A stretch of 64,000 nucleotides of DNA. It comes from CANKHA01 sp963750965. Lineage in GTDB: Bacteria > Pseudomonadota > Alphaproteobacteria > Rhizobiales > Xanthobacteraceae. The notes beneath the pieces are model-generated. The model saw nothing but the letters and a program-made list of their open reading frames with translations, did no database searches and was not told where the DNA came from. The position numbers and the translations under genes were made by a program. Positions within the stretch are counted from its first letter, which is position 1; every line of letters begins with the position of its first letter. The stretch spans positions 1-64,000 of the forward strand of contig CAVVSK010000010.1 of assembly GCA_963750965.1 (NCBI GenBank), in the 5' to 3' direction. Positions 18,525-27,545 of this stretch are shown piece after piece.

Positions 18525-18566
18525 GATAAACCCTCCCCACGCCCGCTCTTCGGCGGCCTCCTCACA

Positions 18567-19571
18567 TTATAGTCTATACAGCTTGCGGGCGTTCATCTCG
18601 AAGATGGACTTTTTGTCGCCATCGCTCAGCCAGTTGAACCCCTCGATGATTGGCCGAAGGTCGTCCATGGCCTTGCCGGTATGCGGGTTGATCGACGATC
18701 CGGCGCCGGGCGCCTCGGTTCCAAAGCAGCAATTGGCCGGACCGATCACCTTGAACAACAGTTCTAGCGCCTCCGGCGTATAGAGGCAGGTGTCGTAATA
18801 AATCTTCTTCGCCACGTTTTCGAAATATTGATCTGGCGACACGGCCTTGCGGGCCATGTCGCGGCGGCTCTGATAGCGGCCTGCCATAAAGCGGCCGATG
18901 TGATAGGGAATTGCGCCGCCGCCGTGGGCACATACGATCTTCAGCTTGGGGAAATGCTCGAACACTTTGGAGTTGACGAGCGAAACGACTGCGATGCTCT
19001 CTTCATTGATGAAGTGGAGCGTGTAGTTCAGCCGCGACGACAAGCAGGTGGAGGAGTGGATCATCCCCGGCACGTCGAGTTCGCACATCTTCTCATAAAG
19101 CGGATACCAGTATTCGTCGCCCATGCCCGGCGTAGAGTCGTCACCGCGCGCGCCCGGATCCGGGTTGATCAAGAGCCCGACGAAGCCAAGCTCCTTCACG
19201 CAACGCTCCAGCTCCGGCAGACAATTCTTGATCGGCGCGCCCGGTGACTGCGGTATGCCGGCGACGCCTTTGAATTTGTTCGGATACATCGCCACCTGCT
19301 GGGCAATGAGATTGTTGCAGGCCTGGATATAGGCATTCACGATTCCCCAAGGCTGTTCGTGATGCATCTGGGTGTAGGGGCGAGGCGACAGCAGCTGCAT
19401 GTCGGTGCCGGCCTCTTCCAGGAATTTCAGGTGGGACTTGAGGCCCTTTTCGACCTTCTCGTCTTCCAGCTTCAGGACGCGCTTGGCGGGCGCGCGGCTC
19501 GCCAGCATGTTGGCCTGGTAAGCGTAAAGCTCCGGCGGCGCCGAAACGTGGGCGTGAACGTCGATGATCAT
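18567..19571 (-). CDS. Amidohydrolase family protein, LigJ (4-oxalomesaconate hydratase)-like
   Basis: 334 aa amidohydrolase_2 protein. Visible metal-site candidates are H6 and H8 (VHAH), H172 (GMIHSS), H216 (CAHGGG) and E286 in FGTEAPG. Most relatives (ACMSD-type decarboxylases) have Asp in the last position. LigJ-type 4-oxalomesaconate hydratases are known to use a His/His/His/Glu zinc site, so the Glu here points to hydratase rather than decarboxylase chemistry. No signal peptide, so cytoplasmic. It lies between a bicupin gene and the transporter ATPase. The family is secure; the LigJ-like reaction is inference. Confidence 0.78.
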   Translation of the reverse strand: MIIDVHAHVSAPPELYAYQANMLASRAPAKRVLKLEDEKVEKGLKSHLKFLEEAGTDMQLLSPRPYTQMHHEQPWGIVNAYIQACNNLIAQQVAMYPNKFKGVAGIPQSPGAPIKNCLPELERCVKELGFVGLLINPDPGARGDDSTPGMGDEYWYPLYEKMCELDVPGMIHSSTCLSSRLNYTLHFINEESIAVVSLVNSKVFEHFPKLKIVCAHGGGAIPYHIGRFMAGRYQSRRDMARKAVSPDQYFENVAKKIYYDTCLYTPEALELLFKVIGPANCCFGTEAPGAGSSINPHTGKAMDDLRPIIEGFNWLSDGDKKSIFEMNARKLYRL

Positions 19572-19628
19572 GAAAATAATCCCCTTTGATCGGCTTTTAT
19601 GAAACGAGCTATCTTCGATTAGCGATTT

Positions 19629-20714
19629 TTACGACGCGAGCTTCAGGACATCGTCCATCCTGCTCTTCACGCCATTGTTGGCGAGCGCCTCCTCGAACAT
19701 GGCGCGGATCTTTGGATCTTCATCCGCGTATTCAATCTGGTGGCCGCCCTCCTTCAGACTGACGTCGGTGCCGCCATCGGCATGGCCCACGGCGCGCACG
19801 AATTTCCGTGCGCCCCAGCGGATCGCGAGATAGCGCGCCGGCGTGGCGCCCGTATTGAAATGCTGGTGGAACCACATATTCGGCGGCACCACGACGCTGC
19901 CGTACTTCCAGGGGAAGACCTGAATCGGAGAGCCCTCCGGCCACATCAGCGAATAGCCCTCGCCGCCGATAATCACCACATGTGCGCCGGCGCCGTGGCG
20001 ATGCGCTTTCTTGTAGGTGCCGACCGGCATTTCCGAGATGTGCGCGGTCATCTGGTTTTCGGACATCTCAAGGCCGAGAAAACTGCCGCCGGCACCGCGG
20101 TTGTTGCGGCGGTGGAGCTCGATGGAGCGCACGTCCGGCACGAAATTCGTGTCCCAAACCGTGGTGGCGCCGACCGGGTAGGAGACGCCGGTGCCCGAAA
20201 AGCTGTCCGGCTCCTCGTCAAAGCGGTCGTTGAAATTGAAATTCGTTCCGAAGATGAATTTCTCGTTGCGGAACAGATTGAACAGGATGGGAGCCGAGGT
20301 CACCACCAGGAAGCGCGCAGGCTTGTCGCCGCTGCCGTTGAAATGCTGGCGCCAGGTGTTGAGCGGAGGAGAAAACAGGCTGCCTTCCTGCCATTCGAAG
20401 CTGACTTTCTTTTGCTCGTCGTTCCAGACGGTGCTCGATCCGTTTCCATCCAGAACAAGATAGAATTCTTCAAACAGCATTCTCTGCGGCTTGACGCTGC
20501 CGCCGGGCGGGATCTCGAGAATGTAGGCGTCGTTCGAATCTTCGGTGCCGATCAGATTGAGGATCGCGCCTTTGGCGCCTTTGAACGCCCAATCGGCGAC
20601 AGCGACCGTTTTCAAGTCCTGGATATAATATTCCTTGATAACCGGAATGTTCTGCGCCTGTACCCAACGCTGATAGGTGTTGACCTTCAGTTCGATCTTT
20701 TGACCCTTGATCAT
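19629..20714 (-). CDS. Bicupin protein (long cupin paralogue 1)
   Basis: 361 aa from ATG at 20714, which overlaps the stop of the class II aldolase gene as ATGA. There are two cupin domains. The first (around residues 65-150) keeps QRMLFEEFYLVLDG and RQHFNGSG but lacks a full HxH. The second has KKAHRHGAGAHVVIIGG and FHQHFNTGATPARYLAIRWG, a plausible metal site. Paralogues are at 24170 and 37558. Such bicupins occur in aromatic-catabolic clusters, but I cannot name a reaction. Dioxygenase or isomerase activity is possible. Confidence 0.78.
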   Translation of the reverse strand: MIKGQKIELKVNTYQRWVQAQNIPVIKEYYIQDLKTVAVADWAFKGAKGAILNLIGTEDSNDAYILEIPPGGSVKPQRMLFEEFYLVLDGNGSSTVWNDEQKKVSFEWQEGSLFSPPLNTWRQHFNGSGDKPARFLVVTSAPILFNLFRNEKFIFGTNFNFNDRFDEEPDSFSGTGVSYPVGATTVWDTNFVPDVRSIELHRRNNRGAGGSFLGLEMSENQMTAHISEMPVGTYKKAHRHGAGAHVVIIGGEGYSLMWPEGSPIQVFPWKYGSVVVPPNMWFHQHFNTGATPARYLAIRWGARKFVRAVGHADGGTDVSLKEGGHQIEYADEDPKIRAMFEEALANNGVKSRMDDVLKLAS

Positions 20715-21424
20715 TTCTCCCCCACCAGGCTGCAGTAGTAACGCCACAAGGGCGCACTTTTCGGGCCCTTCGTGCTGTCCCCGCGCGTGATATGCGCGAC
20801 TTCATCGTCGGGAATCGGCTGCGGATTCCCCAACAGCTGCGCGCGATAGTTCATCTCGGCCAGTTCGTTCAGCTTGATCGCGGTGAGCGTGGCTTCTTGG
20901 ACGGAGGATCCAACGGTCGTGATCCCGTGGCCCCGCATTAGGCAGGCGCGGCCGGGCATGCTGTTGGCGAATTCCTCCCCCAGCTGGTCATTCGAAACCG
21001 TGATGCTGCGGGGATAGGTCGGGATGCCCTCCATCAGCAGCTTCAGGCTCGAGGGATCATAGGCGCCGTAGAGCGGTAGCAATGGCTTGTTGCAGATGGT
21101 GAAGAGCACCACCGTGGCAGGATGGGCATGCACCACGGAGGCGAGCTCCGGCCGCTTGCGGTACATCCAGGTGTGGATGAAGACTTCCTGCGGCGGTTCG
21201 AGGCCGTCACGCCCGGCCAATTTCTTGCCGTTGAAATCGACCGTGATGACGTCCTGCGGCTCGGTATAGCGCACGCCTATTTCATCCGGTCCACGCGCCC
21301 GAATGAGAATCGTATCGGTGCCGGGCACGCGGGCGCTGATATGGCCAGTCGCTGCCTTCGTCAGGCCCAGCCCGCCGATGACACGGCAGGCCTGGGCTAC
21401 CTGTGCTCGAAGCTCTTCCACCAC
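20711..21424 (-). CDS. Class II aldolase/adducin family protein
   Basis: 237 aa. The GTG start at 21424 is preceded by a TAAGTGG context. The metal-binding HxH is visible in SVVHAHPATVVLF, and a later conserved segment is RACLMRGHGITTVGSS. This family includes fuculose/ribulose phosphate aldolases and also the PhtC-type dihydroxyphthalate decarboxylases of aromatic-acid pathways. The neighbours (Gfo/Idh/MocA dehydrogenase and phthalate-type Rieske oxygenase upstream, bicupin downstream) make the decarboxylase role attractive. The family is clear; the reaction is inferred. Confidence 0.85.
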   Translation of the reverse strand: MVEELRAQVAQACRVIGGLGLTKAATGHISARVPGTDTILIRARGPDEIGVRYTEPQDVITVDFNGKKLAGRDGLEPPQEVFIHTWMYRKRPELASVVHAHPATVVLFTICNKPLLPLYGAYDPSSLKLLMEGIPTYPRSITVSNDQLGEEFANSMPGRACLMRGHGITTVGSSVQEATLTAIKLNELAEMNYRAQLLGNPQPIPDDEVAHITRGDSTKGPKSAPLWRYYCSLVGEK

Positions 21425-21473
21425 TTACTCGGATCCGTTCCACATGGTCAGGAAGCCAGTCAGCTCAGCCATG

Positions 21474-22667
21474 TTATGCCTCCACCTTTTCTCTAAGGTC
21501 CACGCTCGGGACCTGATGCGAGAGCGTGATCTCGCGCCGCTCTTTGGAGGACTGGAGCATGGCGAGACAGACTTCGAGCGTTGCCTTGCCCCAACGCCCG
21601 TCGAGGAAGGGCGGCCGATTTTCGGCAATTGCCGCCTGCAAGCACTTCAGCTCGGCGGCGCGGCCTTCGTCCTTGCCGCAGGGAATCTCTTCGCGTCCCT
21701 TCTCGCTGTAAATGAAGAGCCCGTTGGGCGACTGGCGAATGATGCCCTGCTCGCAAGCAACGATGGTAATGCCGAAGAAGGATTGCGACGAGCGCTCGCG
21801 CGTCGCGCGTTCCTCGGTGGTGCGGGGGTTGGCGTATTTGTAGGCCATATCGACCGCGCCTTTCAGGCGCTCGCCGGGAGCATGCCTGCCAGTATCTTCC
21901 TCCGGCAACCGCTTGCCGCCTTCGCCAATGCCCCAGGTCAGTTCGGCGGCGTCGAAGAAGCCATAGCCGTTGAAGACACCGGTTGCCGCGCAGCCGTCCT
22001 CGAATTCCAGGAAGGCCGTGTAGTCGCCTTCAGTATTGAAATTCTTGTCGTTGCGGCCGGTGATGGCGCGCACACTCCTGACCATGCCGCCACCGATATA
22101 GCGGATGATATCGATCATGTGCGGGCCCTGGCGGAAGACAATGCCGCCGCCGACACTGGTATCCACCTCGGAGGCGAGGCGAGGGCGCTGCAGCCAGTCG
22201 TTGGAATTCCAGCTGTTGATCTGGATCACTTTGCCAAGCCGGCCGCTCGCGACGATCTCTCGAATCTTCTGGATGGCCGGGCCGTAAACCTTGGAATGGC
22301 CCTGCACCAGTTTGACCTTGTGGCGGTCGCACGCCTCGATCATGCGGTCGGTTTCGGCGAGGGTGACGGCCGTCGGCTTTTCCACGATGACATGGATACC
22401 ATGCTCGGCCGCCATCACCGTGTGATCGGCATGATTGACGTTCGGCGTCGCGATCCAGACGGCGTCGATCTCGCCGCTGGCGTACAGCTCTTCAACGCTG
22501 TTGAACGCTTGGCGGCCGTCGTATTTCTTTTTGAATTCCACGACTGCGTCCGGGCGAGTGTCAGCGCCCGCCGTCAGCGCCATTCCGGGAACACGATCAA
22601 TATGCGGAAGAATTTGCTTCGACGCAGCTCCCAGCCCCGCCACTCCAATTCTCAGATTTGTGCTCAC
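21474..22667 (-). CDS. Gfo/Idh/MocA family oxidoreductase (Pht4-like dihydrodiol dehydrogenase candidate)
   Basis: 397 aa, GTG start at 22667. An N-terminal Rossmann fold (RIGVAGLGAASKQILPHI, then VWIATPNVNHADHTVMAAEHGIHVIVEKPTAV) carries the conserved EKP lysine. It is followed by the C-terminal alpha/beta substrate domain with GGGIVFRQGPHMIDIIRYIG. It sits 62 bp downstream of the phthalate-type Rieske oxygenase. In the known Pseudomonas phthalate operon the cis-dihydrodiol dehydrogenase Pht4 belongs to this same family and adjoins the oxygenase, so I infer diol oxidation here. Other sugar-type or LigC-type roles remain possible. Confidence 0.87.
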   Translation of the reverse strand: MSTNLRIGVAGLGAASKQILPHIDRVPGMALTAGADTRPDAVVEFKKKYDGRQAFNSVEELYASGEIDAVWIATPNVNHADHTVMAAEHGIHVIVEKPTAVTLAETDRMIEACDRHKVKLVQGHSKVYGPAIQKIREIVASGRLGKVIQINSWNSNDWLQRPRLASEVDTSVGGGIVFRQGPHMIDIIRYIGGGMVRSVRAITGRNDKNFNTEGDYTAFLEFEDGCAATGVFNGYGFFDAAELTWGIGEGGKRLPEEDTGRHAPGERLKGAVDMAYKYANPRTTEERATRERSSQSFFGITIVACEQGIIRQSPNGLFIYSEKGREEIPCGKDEGRAAELKCLQAAIAENRPPFLDGRWGKATLEVCLAMLQSSKERREITLSHQVPSVDLREKVEA

Positions 22668-22729
22668 GCGATGCTCACTCTGCTTGGAGCGGACGAACCC
22701 GGTCCGTCGTTAATAAGAGGGATCGCTGT

Positions 22730-23956
22730 TTATTCAGCGGCTTGGCGGACGAGACCGATCCGTTCGTTGATGACCGGGATATCGATGATCTTGTTCTTCG
22801 CAGGATCGCGAATGACGCCCATTGGTTCGCCGCCCTTCTGCACGATCTCGATCTGCTCGCGCAGCAGCCGGCGGAACATCACGATGCCTTTGTCGGCATG
22901 GCCGAGATGTTCCTTGGTGCGGTCGGTGATCGGGCCCTGCGTCTCCCAAGCCATCGAGTCCTGCGCGCCGACGATGGTCGTGTCGTATTTCGTCATCGGG
23001 ATGTCCATCGGCAGCTCCCGCCCGCCTTCGGATTCGTCGATGAACTTCAGGGGACGCAACTCCCAGGGAGCGTCTGCGTCGGCCGGCGAGCGGTCGGTGG
23101 CGGTCGGGATGAAGTTCACGCGATAAACGCGGGTATGGGTGTCATCCATCGGCACGCGGATTTGCAAATTGTGCCGATACAGCGGGTTGGCCTTGCCGCG
23201 TTCACCGGAGACATGCCGCAGGCTGCAAGGAAAGATCAGCGGATGCTCATCGGTGCCGTTCGGCGTGATGCGGCGCTTCATGATGCCGTATTCGAACGGG
23301 ATGAATTCGTGTTTCTCCTGATATTGCGCTTCGCGCTTTTGTTTCTCCACCGGATCGACCAGATGACCGGAGCCGTAACGGTAGCCATGCAGCCAGTAGA
23401 GATGCGATGGATCGACGGAATTCTCCATCGGCTGCAACCAGTTACAGTCCAGGATAGATTCAACGGAGATGATGCGCTTGCCGTCTTCGCGCGCCAGGCA
23501 ATCCCAACGCGGCAGAAGCGGCACCGGCTGTGGCCCCATGTAGGTCCAAAGCAGCCCGCCGAGCTTTTCTACCGGATAGCCGACGTGCTTGATCTCGTTT
23601 TTGTAGGCCCACTCTTTCGGCTCCGGCGGGGTCTCGAGGCAGGTGCCGTCGAGGCCGTATTTCCACCCGTGATAGGGGCAGCGGATGCCGTCTTCCTCGA
23701 CGCGCCCGTAGGCCAGTGAGGCCGAACGGTGGCTGCACTGCTCGGCGACCAGCCCATAGCGGTGGGTGGTTTCGCCATTCGTGAGCGGCAGGCGAAAAGC
23801 CACAAGATATTCGCCGAGGATCAGCACCCGCTTGATGGGATTTTCGTCCGTCAATTCACCGGCGACACAGACGGGGTGCCAATAGCGGCGCAGCAGTTCA
23901 CCGGCCGGCGTTCCCTTGCCGACGCGCGTGAGCATCTCGTTTTCGGCTTGTTTCAT
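22730..23956 (-). CDS. Rieske non-heme iron ring-hydroxylating oxygenase, phthalate 4,5-dioxygenase-like
   Basis: 408 aa terminal oxygenase. The Rieske [2Fe-2S] ligands are C74, H76 (QCSHRSAS) and C93, H96 (RCPYHGW). The mononuclear iron site is visible as D182, H185, H190 in VDPSHLYWLH, with the third ligand probably D333 in AQDSMAWETQ. The N terminus (MLTRVGKGTPAGELLRRYW) is typical of phthalate 4,5-dioxygenase relatives, which hydroxylate or demethylate carboxylated aromatics. It is followed by the Pht4-like dehydrogenase. No flavin/plant-type-ferredoxin reductase gene is present in the island. The only nearby electron carrier is the Rieske ferredoxin at 34601. Confidence 0.9.
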   Translation of the reverse strand: MKQAENEMLTRVGKGTPAGELLRRYWHPVCVAGELTDENPIKRVLILGEYLVAFRLPLTNGETTHRYGLVAEQCSHRSASLAYGRVEEDGIRCPYHGWKYGLDGTCLETPPEPKEWAYKNEIKHVGYPVEKLGGLLWTYMGPQPVPLLPRWDCLAREDGKRIISVESILDCNWLQPMENSVDPSHLYWLHGYRYGSGHLVDPVEKQKREAQYQEKHEFIPFEYGIMKRRITPNGTDEHPLIFPCSLRHVSGERGKANPLYRHNLQIRVPMDDTHTRVYRVNFIPTATDRSPADADAPWELRPLKFIDESEGGRELPMDIPMTKYDTTIVGAQDSMAWETQGPITDRTKEHLGHADKGIVMFRRLLREQIEIVQKGGEPMGVIRDPAKNKIIDIPVINERIGLVRQAAE

Positions 23957-24169
23957 GGTCTTCCTGCCCTGCTGCGTATTTCAGCCCGCGGCTCGTTTCG
24001 TGGCAGCGGTACAAAATTCGATATGCCTTATGAATTTCAATAATTACATCTTTGGCCGGGGCCATGTCTAGAGCGCCGGCTTCCAGCAGTTTTGCATTTT
24101 CCCGAAAGTTTTCGTCGTTTTCGTTCGCGCTTAGGAGCGGCAGGCGCGTGCGCCGCAGCTGTCCAGGGT

Positions 24170-25270
24170 TCACACAAAATCCGGCCGGCGTTCGGCCTTT
24201 GTGTATGTCATTCGGCTTTGCAGACCCTGTTTAGCCAACTCCGCCTCAAACATCCGCCGGATCTCGGGATCCTCATCCTCGAATTCGATCTGGCTGCCGC
24301 CTGTCTTGACGCTCTCATCGACACCGTAGCTCTTCATCTGCCAGGGCCTTGGATATTTCTGGCTGCCCCAGCGGATCGCGAGATAACGCGCGGGCGCCGC
24401 GCCCGTGTTGAAGTGCTGGTGGAACCATCGCTCCGGCGGCACCACAACGCTGCCGTCCTTCCAGTCGAAGCGCTTGATCGCCTCGCCTTCCGGCCACATC
24501 AGCGAATAACCCTGGCCGCCGATGATGATGACGTGGGCTCCTGGCCCATGCCGATGCGCCTTTTTGTAAGTCCCGACTGGAAATTCCGAGATGTGCGAGG
24601 TGAGAGAATTTTCGGACAGCTCAATGCTGACGGAGGCGGCGCCGGGGCCGCGGTCTTCCCAGCGATGCACCGGCAAAGTGCGGACATCTGCGACGAAATT
24701 TGTGTCCCACACCTGCATGCGCCGGCCGCGATAGGATTCGCCGGTGCCTGAGAAGCTTTCCGGATCCTCGTCGAAACGTCCTTTGAACTGATAACTGTTG
24801 TTTAGAATAAAATCGGTATCGCGGAACAGATTGAACAGGACGGGGGCGGTCGTCACGGCCAGCAATCGCGCCGGTTTCTGGCCGCTGGCGTTGAAATGCT
24901 GCCGCCAGGTATTCGCAGGCGGCGAGAACAGGCTGCCGGCCTGCCACTCGAAGGTGACCTTCTTGCTTTCGTCGTTCCAGACGGACGTGGATCCGCTGCC
25001 CTCAAGGACGAAGATAATCTCTTCGAAAAGCAACCGTTGCGGCGCGATGCTTTTACCCGGCGCGATCTCGAGCAGATAACCGTCGTTGACGTCGCCGGTC
25101 CCGATCAGATTGAGATAGGCGCCGCGCGCGCCTTTCCACGCCCACGTCGCCAACTCTACCTTGCGCAAATCCTCGATATAAAACTCGCGCAGGATTGGAA
25201 TGCCCTGCGATTCAATCCATTTGTGATAGGCGGACTTGCCGCCGATCTCGACTGTCTGGCCCTTGATCAT
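24170..25270 (-). CDS. Bicupin protein (long cupin paralogue 2)
   Basis: 366 aa, close relative of the genes at 19629 and 37558. The first cupin domain has QRLLFEEIIFVLEGSGSTSV and WRQHFNASG. The second has GTYKKAHRHGPGAHVIIIGG and RWFHQHFNTGAAPARYLAIRWG, whose histidines form the likely metal site. The C-terminal helix (EDEDPEIRRMFEAELAKQG) is shared by all three. It is encoded between the RraA-family gene and the Rieske oxygenase on the same strand. The reaction is unknown. Repetition within one island suggests the three paralogues act on related intermediates. Confidence 0.8.
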   Translation of the reverse strand: MIKGQTVEIGGKSAYHKWIESQGIPILREFYIEDLRKVELATWAWKGARGAYLNLIGTGDVNDGYLLEIAPGKSIAPQRLLFEEIIFVLEGSGSTSVWNDESKKVTFEWQAGSLFSPPANTWRQHFNASGQKPARLLAVTTAPVLFNLFRDTDFILNNSYQFKGRFDEDPESFSGTGESYRGRRMQVWDTNFVADVRTLPVHRWEDRGPGAASVSIELSENSLTSHISEFPVGTYKKAHRHGPGAHVIIIGGQGYSLMWPEGEAIKRFDWKDGSVVVPPERWFHQHFNTGAAPARYLAIRWGSQKYPRPWQMKSYGVDESVKTGGSQIEFEDEDPEIRRMFEAELAKQGLQSRMTYTKAERRPDFV

Positions 25271-25388
25271 TGCTGCGATGACGCGCGTGGGAATTCATGT
25301 TCTGTTGTCACGCGGTCTTCCTCCCGAAAGTATTTCTTCCGGAATTATCGGCTAAGTCAACGTGCGTCGGGTCGCGGGGCCGACGACT

Positions 25389-26054
25389 TCATTTTTCTTG
25401 CGACAGCATGGCTTCGTAGCCAAGCGTTTCCATCACCTCGACCACCGAGCGGCCGGTGCGGATCGCTTCCGCCATGCGCTGTTCGCTTGCCGCCAGGGCT
25501 TCCGCCTGGGTGAGCACATCATGCTCCTTGGCACGCGAGATGAAGACCACGCCGCTCATGTCGGCAATGACGAGATCGCCGGGATGGACTTGCACGCCGG
25601 CGCATTCGATCTCCTCGTTGAAGGATTCCTGCATTACGCGTCCGCGCGCGGTTACCTGCACCGCGCCGCGCCCGAACACCGGGAATTCCAGCTCGCGGCT
25701 TTCGTCCACGTCGCGCGCCGCCCCATCGACAATGACGCCACGGATCTTTTTGACTTGCGCGGCAAGCGAAAGAAGCCCGCCCCAGGCCGCAACATCGATG
25801 CGCCCGCCATGTTCTATCACGATGACGTCCGATTCCGTCGCCGCCGCGATGGCGGGCGTGCACAAATGCTGCTTCGGCTTCTCCAGCCCGGCCGGCTTGA
25901 TCTTGACCGTCACCGCGCGTCCCACGATCCGTGGGCAGGGCCATAGCGGTCGCAGGCCCAGCACCGCGCCCTTCAATCCAAGGCGATCGAGCGCGTCCGA
26001 TACGGCGCAGGTGTCGAGCTTGGCCAGCCGGTTAATGGCTTCGTCTGTGCTCAT
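25389..26054 (-). CDS. RraA-family protein (4-carboxy-4-hydroxy-2-oxoadipate aldolase/LigK-like or regulator fold)
   Basis: 221 aa from ATG at 26054, chosen because AGGAAAG precedes it at normal spacing. A frame extending to 26087 is less likely. The RraA/HMG aldolase fold is shown by DTCAVSDALDRLG near the start, VIVIEHGGR in the middle, and GVIVDGAARDVDESRE, which holds the conserved Arg and the metal-linked Asp of the active forms. Because these residues are present, an aldolase is more likely than an RNase E inhibitor. HMG/CHA aldolases split the last intermediate of the protocatechuate 4,5-pathway to pyruvate and oxaloacetate, which fits the LigJ-like gene in the same island. Confidence 0.82.
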   Translation of the reverse strand: MSTDEAINRLAKLDTCAVSDALDRLGLKGAVLGLRPLWPCPRIVGRAVTVKIKPAGLEKPKQHLCTPAIAAATESDVIVIEHGGRIDVAAWGGLLSLAAQVKKIRGVIVDGAARDVDESRELEFPVFGRGAVQVTARGRVMQESFNEEIECAGVQVHPGDLVIADMSGVVFISRAKEHDVLTQAEALAASEQRMAEAIRTGRSVVEVMETLGYEAMLSQEK

Positions 26055-26238
26055 TCTTTGTTCTTTCCTGATTGGGCTGCGTTGCAATTGACTAGCGCGC
26101 GATTTTGTCAGTACACGCAGTAAGACTCGTAAACTCCGTTTTTCGCGAGAAATATGGAAGCTCTATTGCCGAACGCGCCTTTGTCAATCCAGCCGGCCTT
26201 TTTCACGAAAGCATGGGTGTCGCCAGGGGTTTGCGTGA

Positions 26239-27513
26239 ATGAATAAGCGTGCAGCCCGCCGCCGTTTGCCGGCCGGCCTGATCGCGCTGCGCGAACGCAA
26301 TTTCGTTCTTTACACGGTTGGACAGTTTACTTCCCAGCTCGGCAGTTGGATCGAGCTCACCGCGGTGAGCTGGATCATTTACGAGATGACGAATTCTCCC
26401 TTTTTGCTGGGGCTTGTCGGCCTGTTCCGCGCCACCCCGACCATTCTCTTGGCGCTGTTTGGCGGCGCTATTGCCGATCGGGTGCCACGGCGCCTTCTGC
26501 TGATGTGCACGGAATCGACCATGCTCACGGTCTCGCTCGTCATGGGCATCCTGTCGTTCACCGGCCACCTGGAATACTGGCATCTTTACGCGTTGAACCT
26601 GGTCAGCGGCACGCTGCAGGCCTTCTCGGTGCCCTCGCGCCACGCGCTGTTTGCCGGCCTGGTGCCGCGCGAGGCGATGTCGAGCGCGGTCACTTTGAAC
26701 TCGGTAGCCGTGCGTGGCGGCGGCTTCATCGGTCCCTCGATCGCCGGCCTGGCGTTGGTGCTTGGGGGTTATTCGCTGCCGTTCTTCCTCAACGCCGCCA
26801 GTTTCGTCGCGATGCTCACCGCGCTTTGGATGATGCGCTTGCCGAAAGCGCAGGCGAACGCGACCGACAAACATCCGCCCTTGCGCGAAGGGATCACCGA
26901 AGGGGTGAAGTTCGTCTGGCGCACGCCGGTCTTGCGCGTCGCCTTGCTGCTCGAACTCGCAACCGGCTTGTTCGGCCACAATGCCGCACTCATTACCATC
27001 ATAGTGCGCGATGTACTGAATGCCGGGCCAGAATCCCTCGGCCTGCTGCTGAGCGCCACGGGCGCGGGCGCCTTGATCGGCATGACGCTGCTGCTCACCT
27101 TCCCGGTCAAGCAGCACGGCCGGCTGATCCTCACGCTGGGCGTTCTTTATGCCGTCCTCTGGGCCGGCGTTGGCGTGTCGCACCTGATCTGGCTTTCAGC
27201 GCTGCTTTTGCTCGCGCTCGGCACGGTCGATAGCATGTGGGGCGTGACGCGCAACACGCTGGCGCAGTTGCTGACCACGGACGCGCTGCGCGGCCGCGTC
27301 ATGTCGGTGGTGATGCTGGTGACCCGCGGCGCCTCTCAGCTTGGCCGCGTGCAAAGCGGCTTCACAGTGGGACTGATCGGAGTGCAGCCGGCGGTGCTCC
27401 TGGGCGCCGCCGTTGTAGGCGCGGCAATTCTCGCCTCATGGCGCGTACCGATGCCGGGATATATCGGCAGGCCGGTGCCGCCGCAGACCGAAGAAGCCCC
27501 CGAGCAACATTAG
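26239..27513 (+). CDS. MFS transporter, MFS_3/EntS-like exporter
   Basis: 424 aa with about 10-12 hydrophobic segments. Family marks are FVLYTVGQFTSQLGSWIELT at the first helix and GGAIADRVPRRLLLM for the conserved loop 2-3 motif, with a long central loop before the second half. This is the enterobactin-exporter-like (EntS/MFS_3) branch, which exports varied small molecules. It is the only plus-strand gene inside the catabolic island and so splits it into two minus-strand transcription blocks. It is divergent from the RraA-family gene, and a shared promoter region of about 180 bp (26055-26238) lies between them. Its substrate is unknown. Confidence 0.88.
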   Translation: MNKRAARRRLPAGLIALRERNFVLYTVGQFTSQLGSWIELTAVSWIIYEMTNSPFLLGLVGLFRATPTILLALFGGAIADRVPRRLLLMCTESTMLTVSLVMGILSFTGHLEYWHLYALNLVSGTLQAFSVPSRHALFAGLVPREAMSSAVTLNSVAVRGGGFIGPSIAGLALVLGGYSLPFFLNAASFVAMLTALWMMRLPKAQANATDKHPPLREGITEGVKFVWRTPVLRVALLLELATGLFGHNAALITIIVRDVLNAGPESLGLLLSATGAGALIGMTLLLTFPVKQHGRLILTLGVLYAVLWAGVGVSHLIWLSALLLLALGTVDSMWGVTRNTLAQLLTTDALRGRVMSVVMLVTRGASQLGRVQSGFTVGLIGVQPAVLLGAAVVGAAILASWRVPMPGYIGRPVPPQTEEAPEQH

Positions 27514-27545
27514 TTGCAATTCTTTAGCCGCGGCGGCCGCAAAAA

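Noticed and set aside
21425..21472. A 15-codon frame (MAELTGFLTMWNGSE) between two catabolic genes
   Set aside because: Too short to judge, without a convincing ribosome-binding site. Could be a leader peptide, but there is no attenuator structure to support it.
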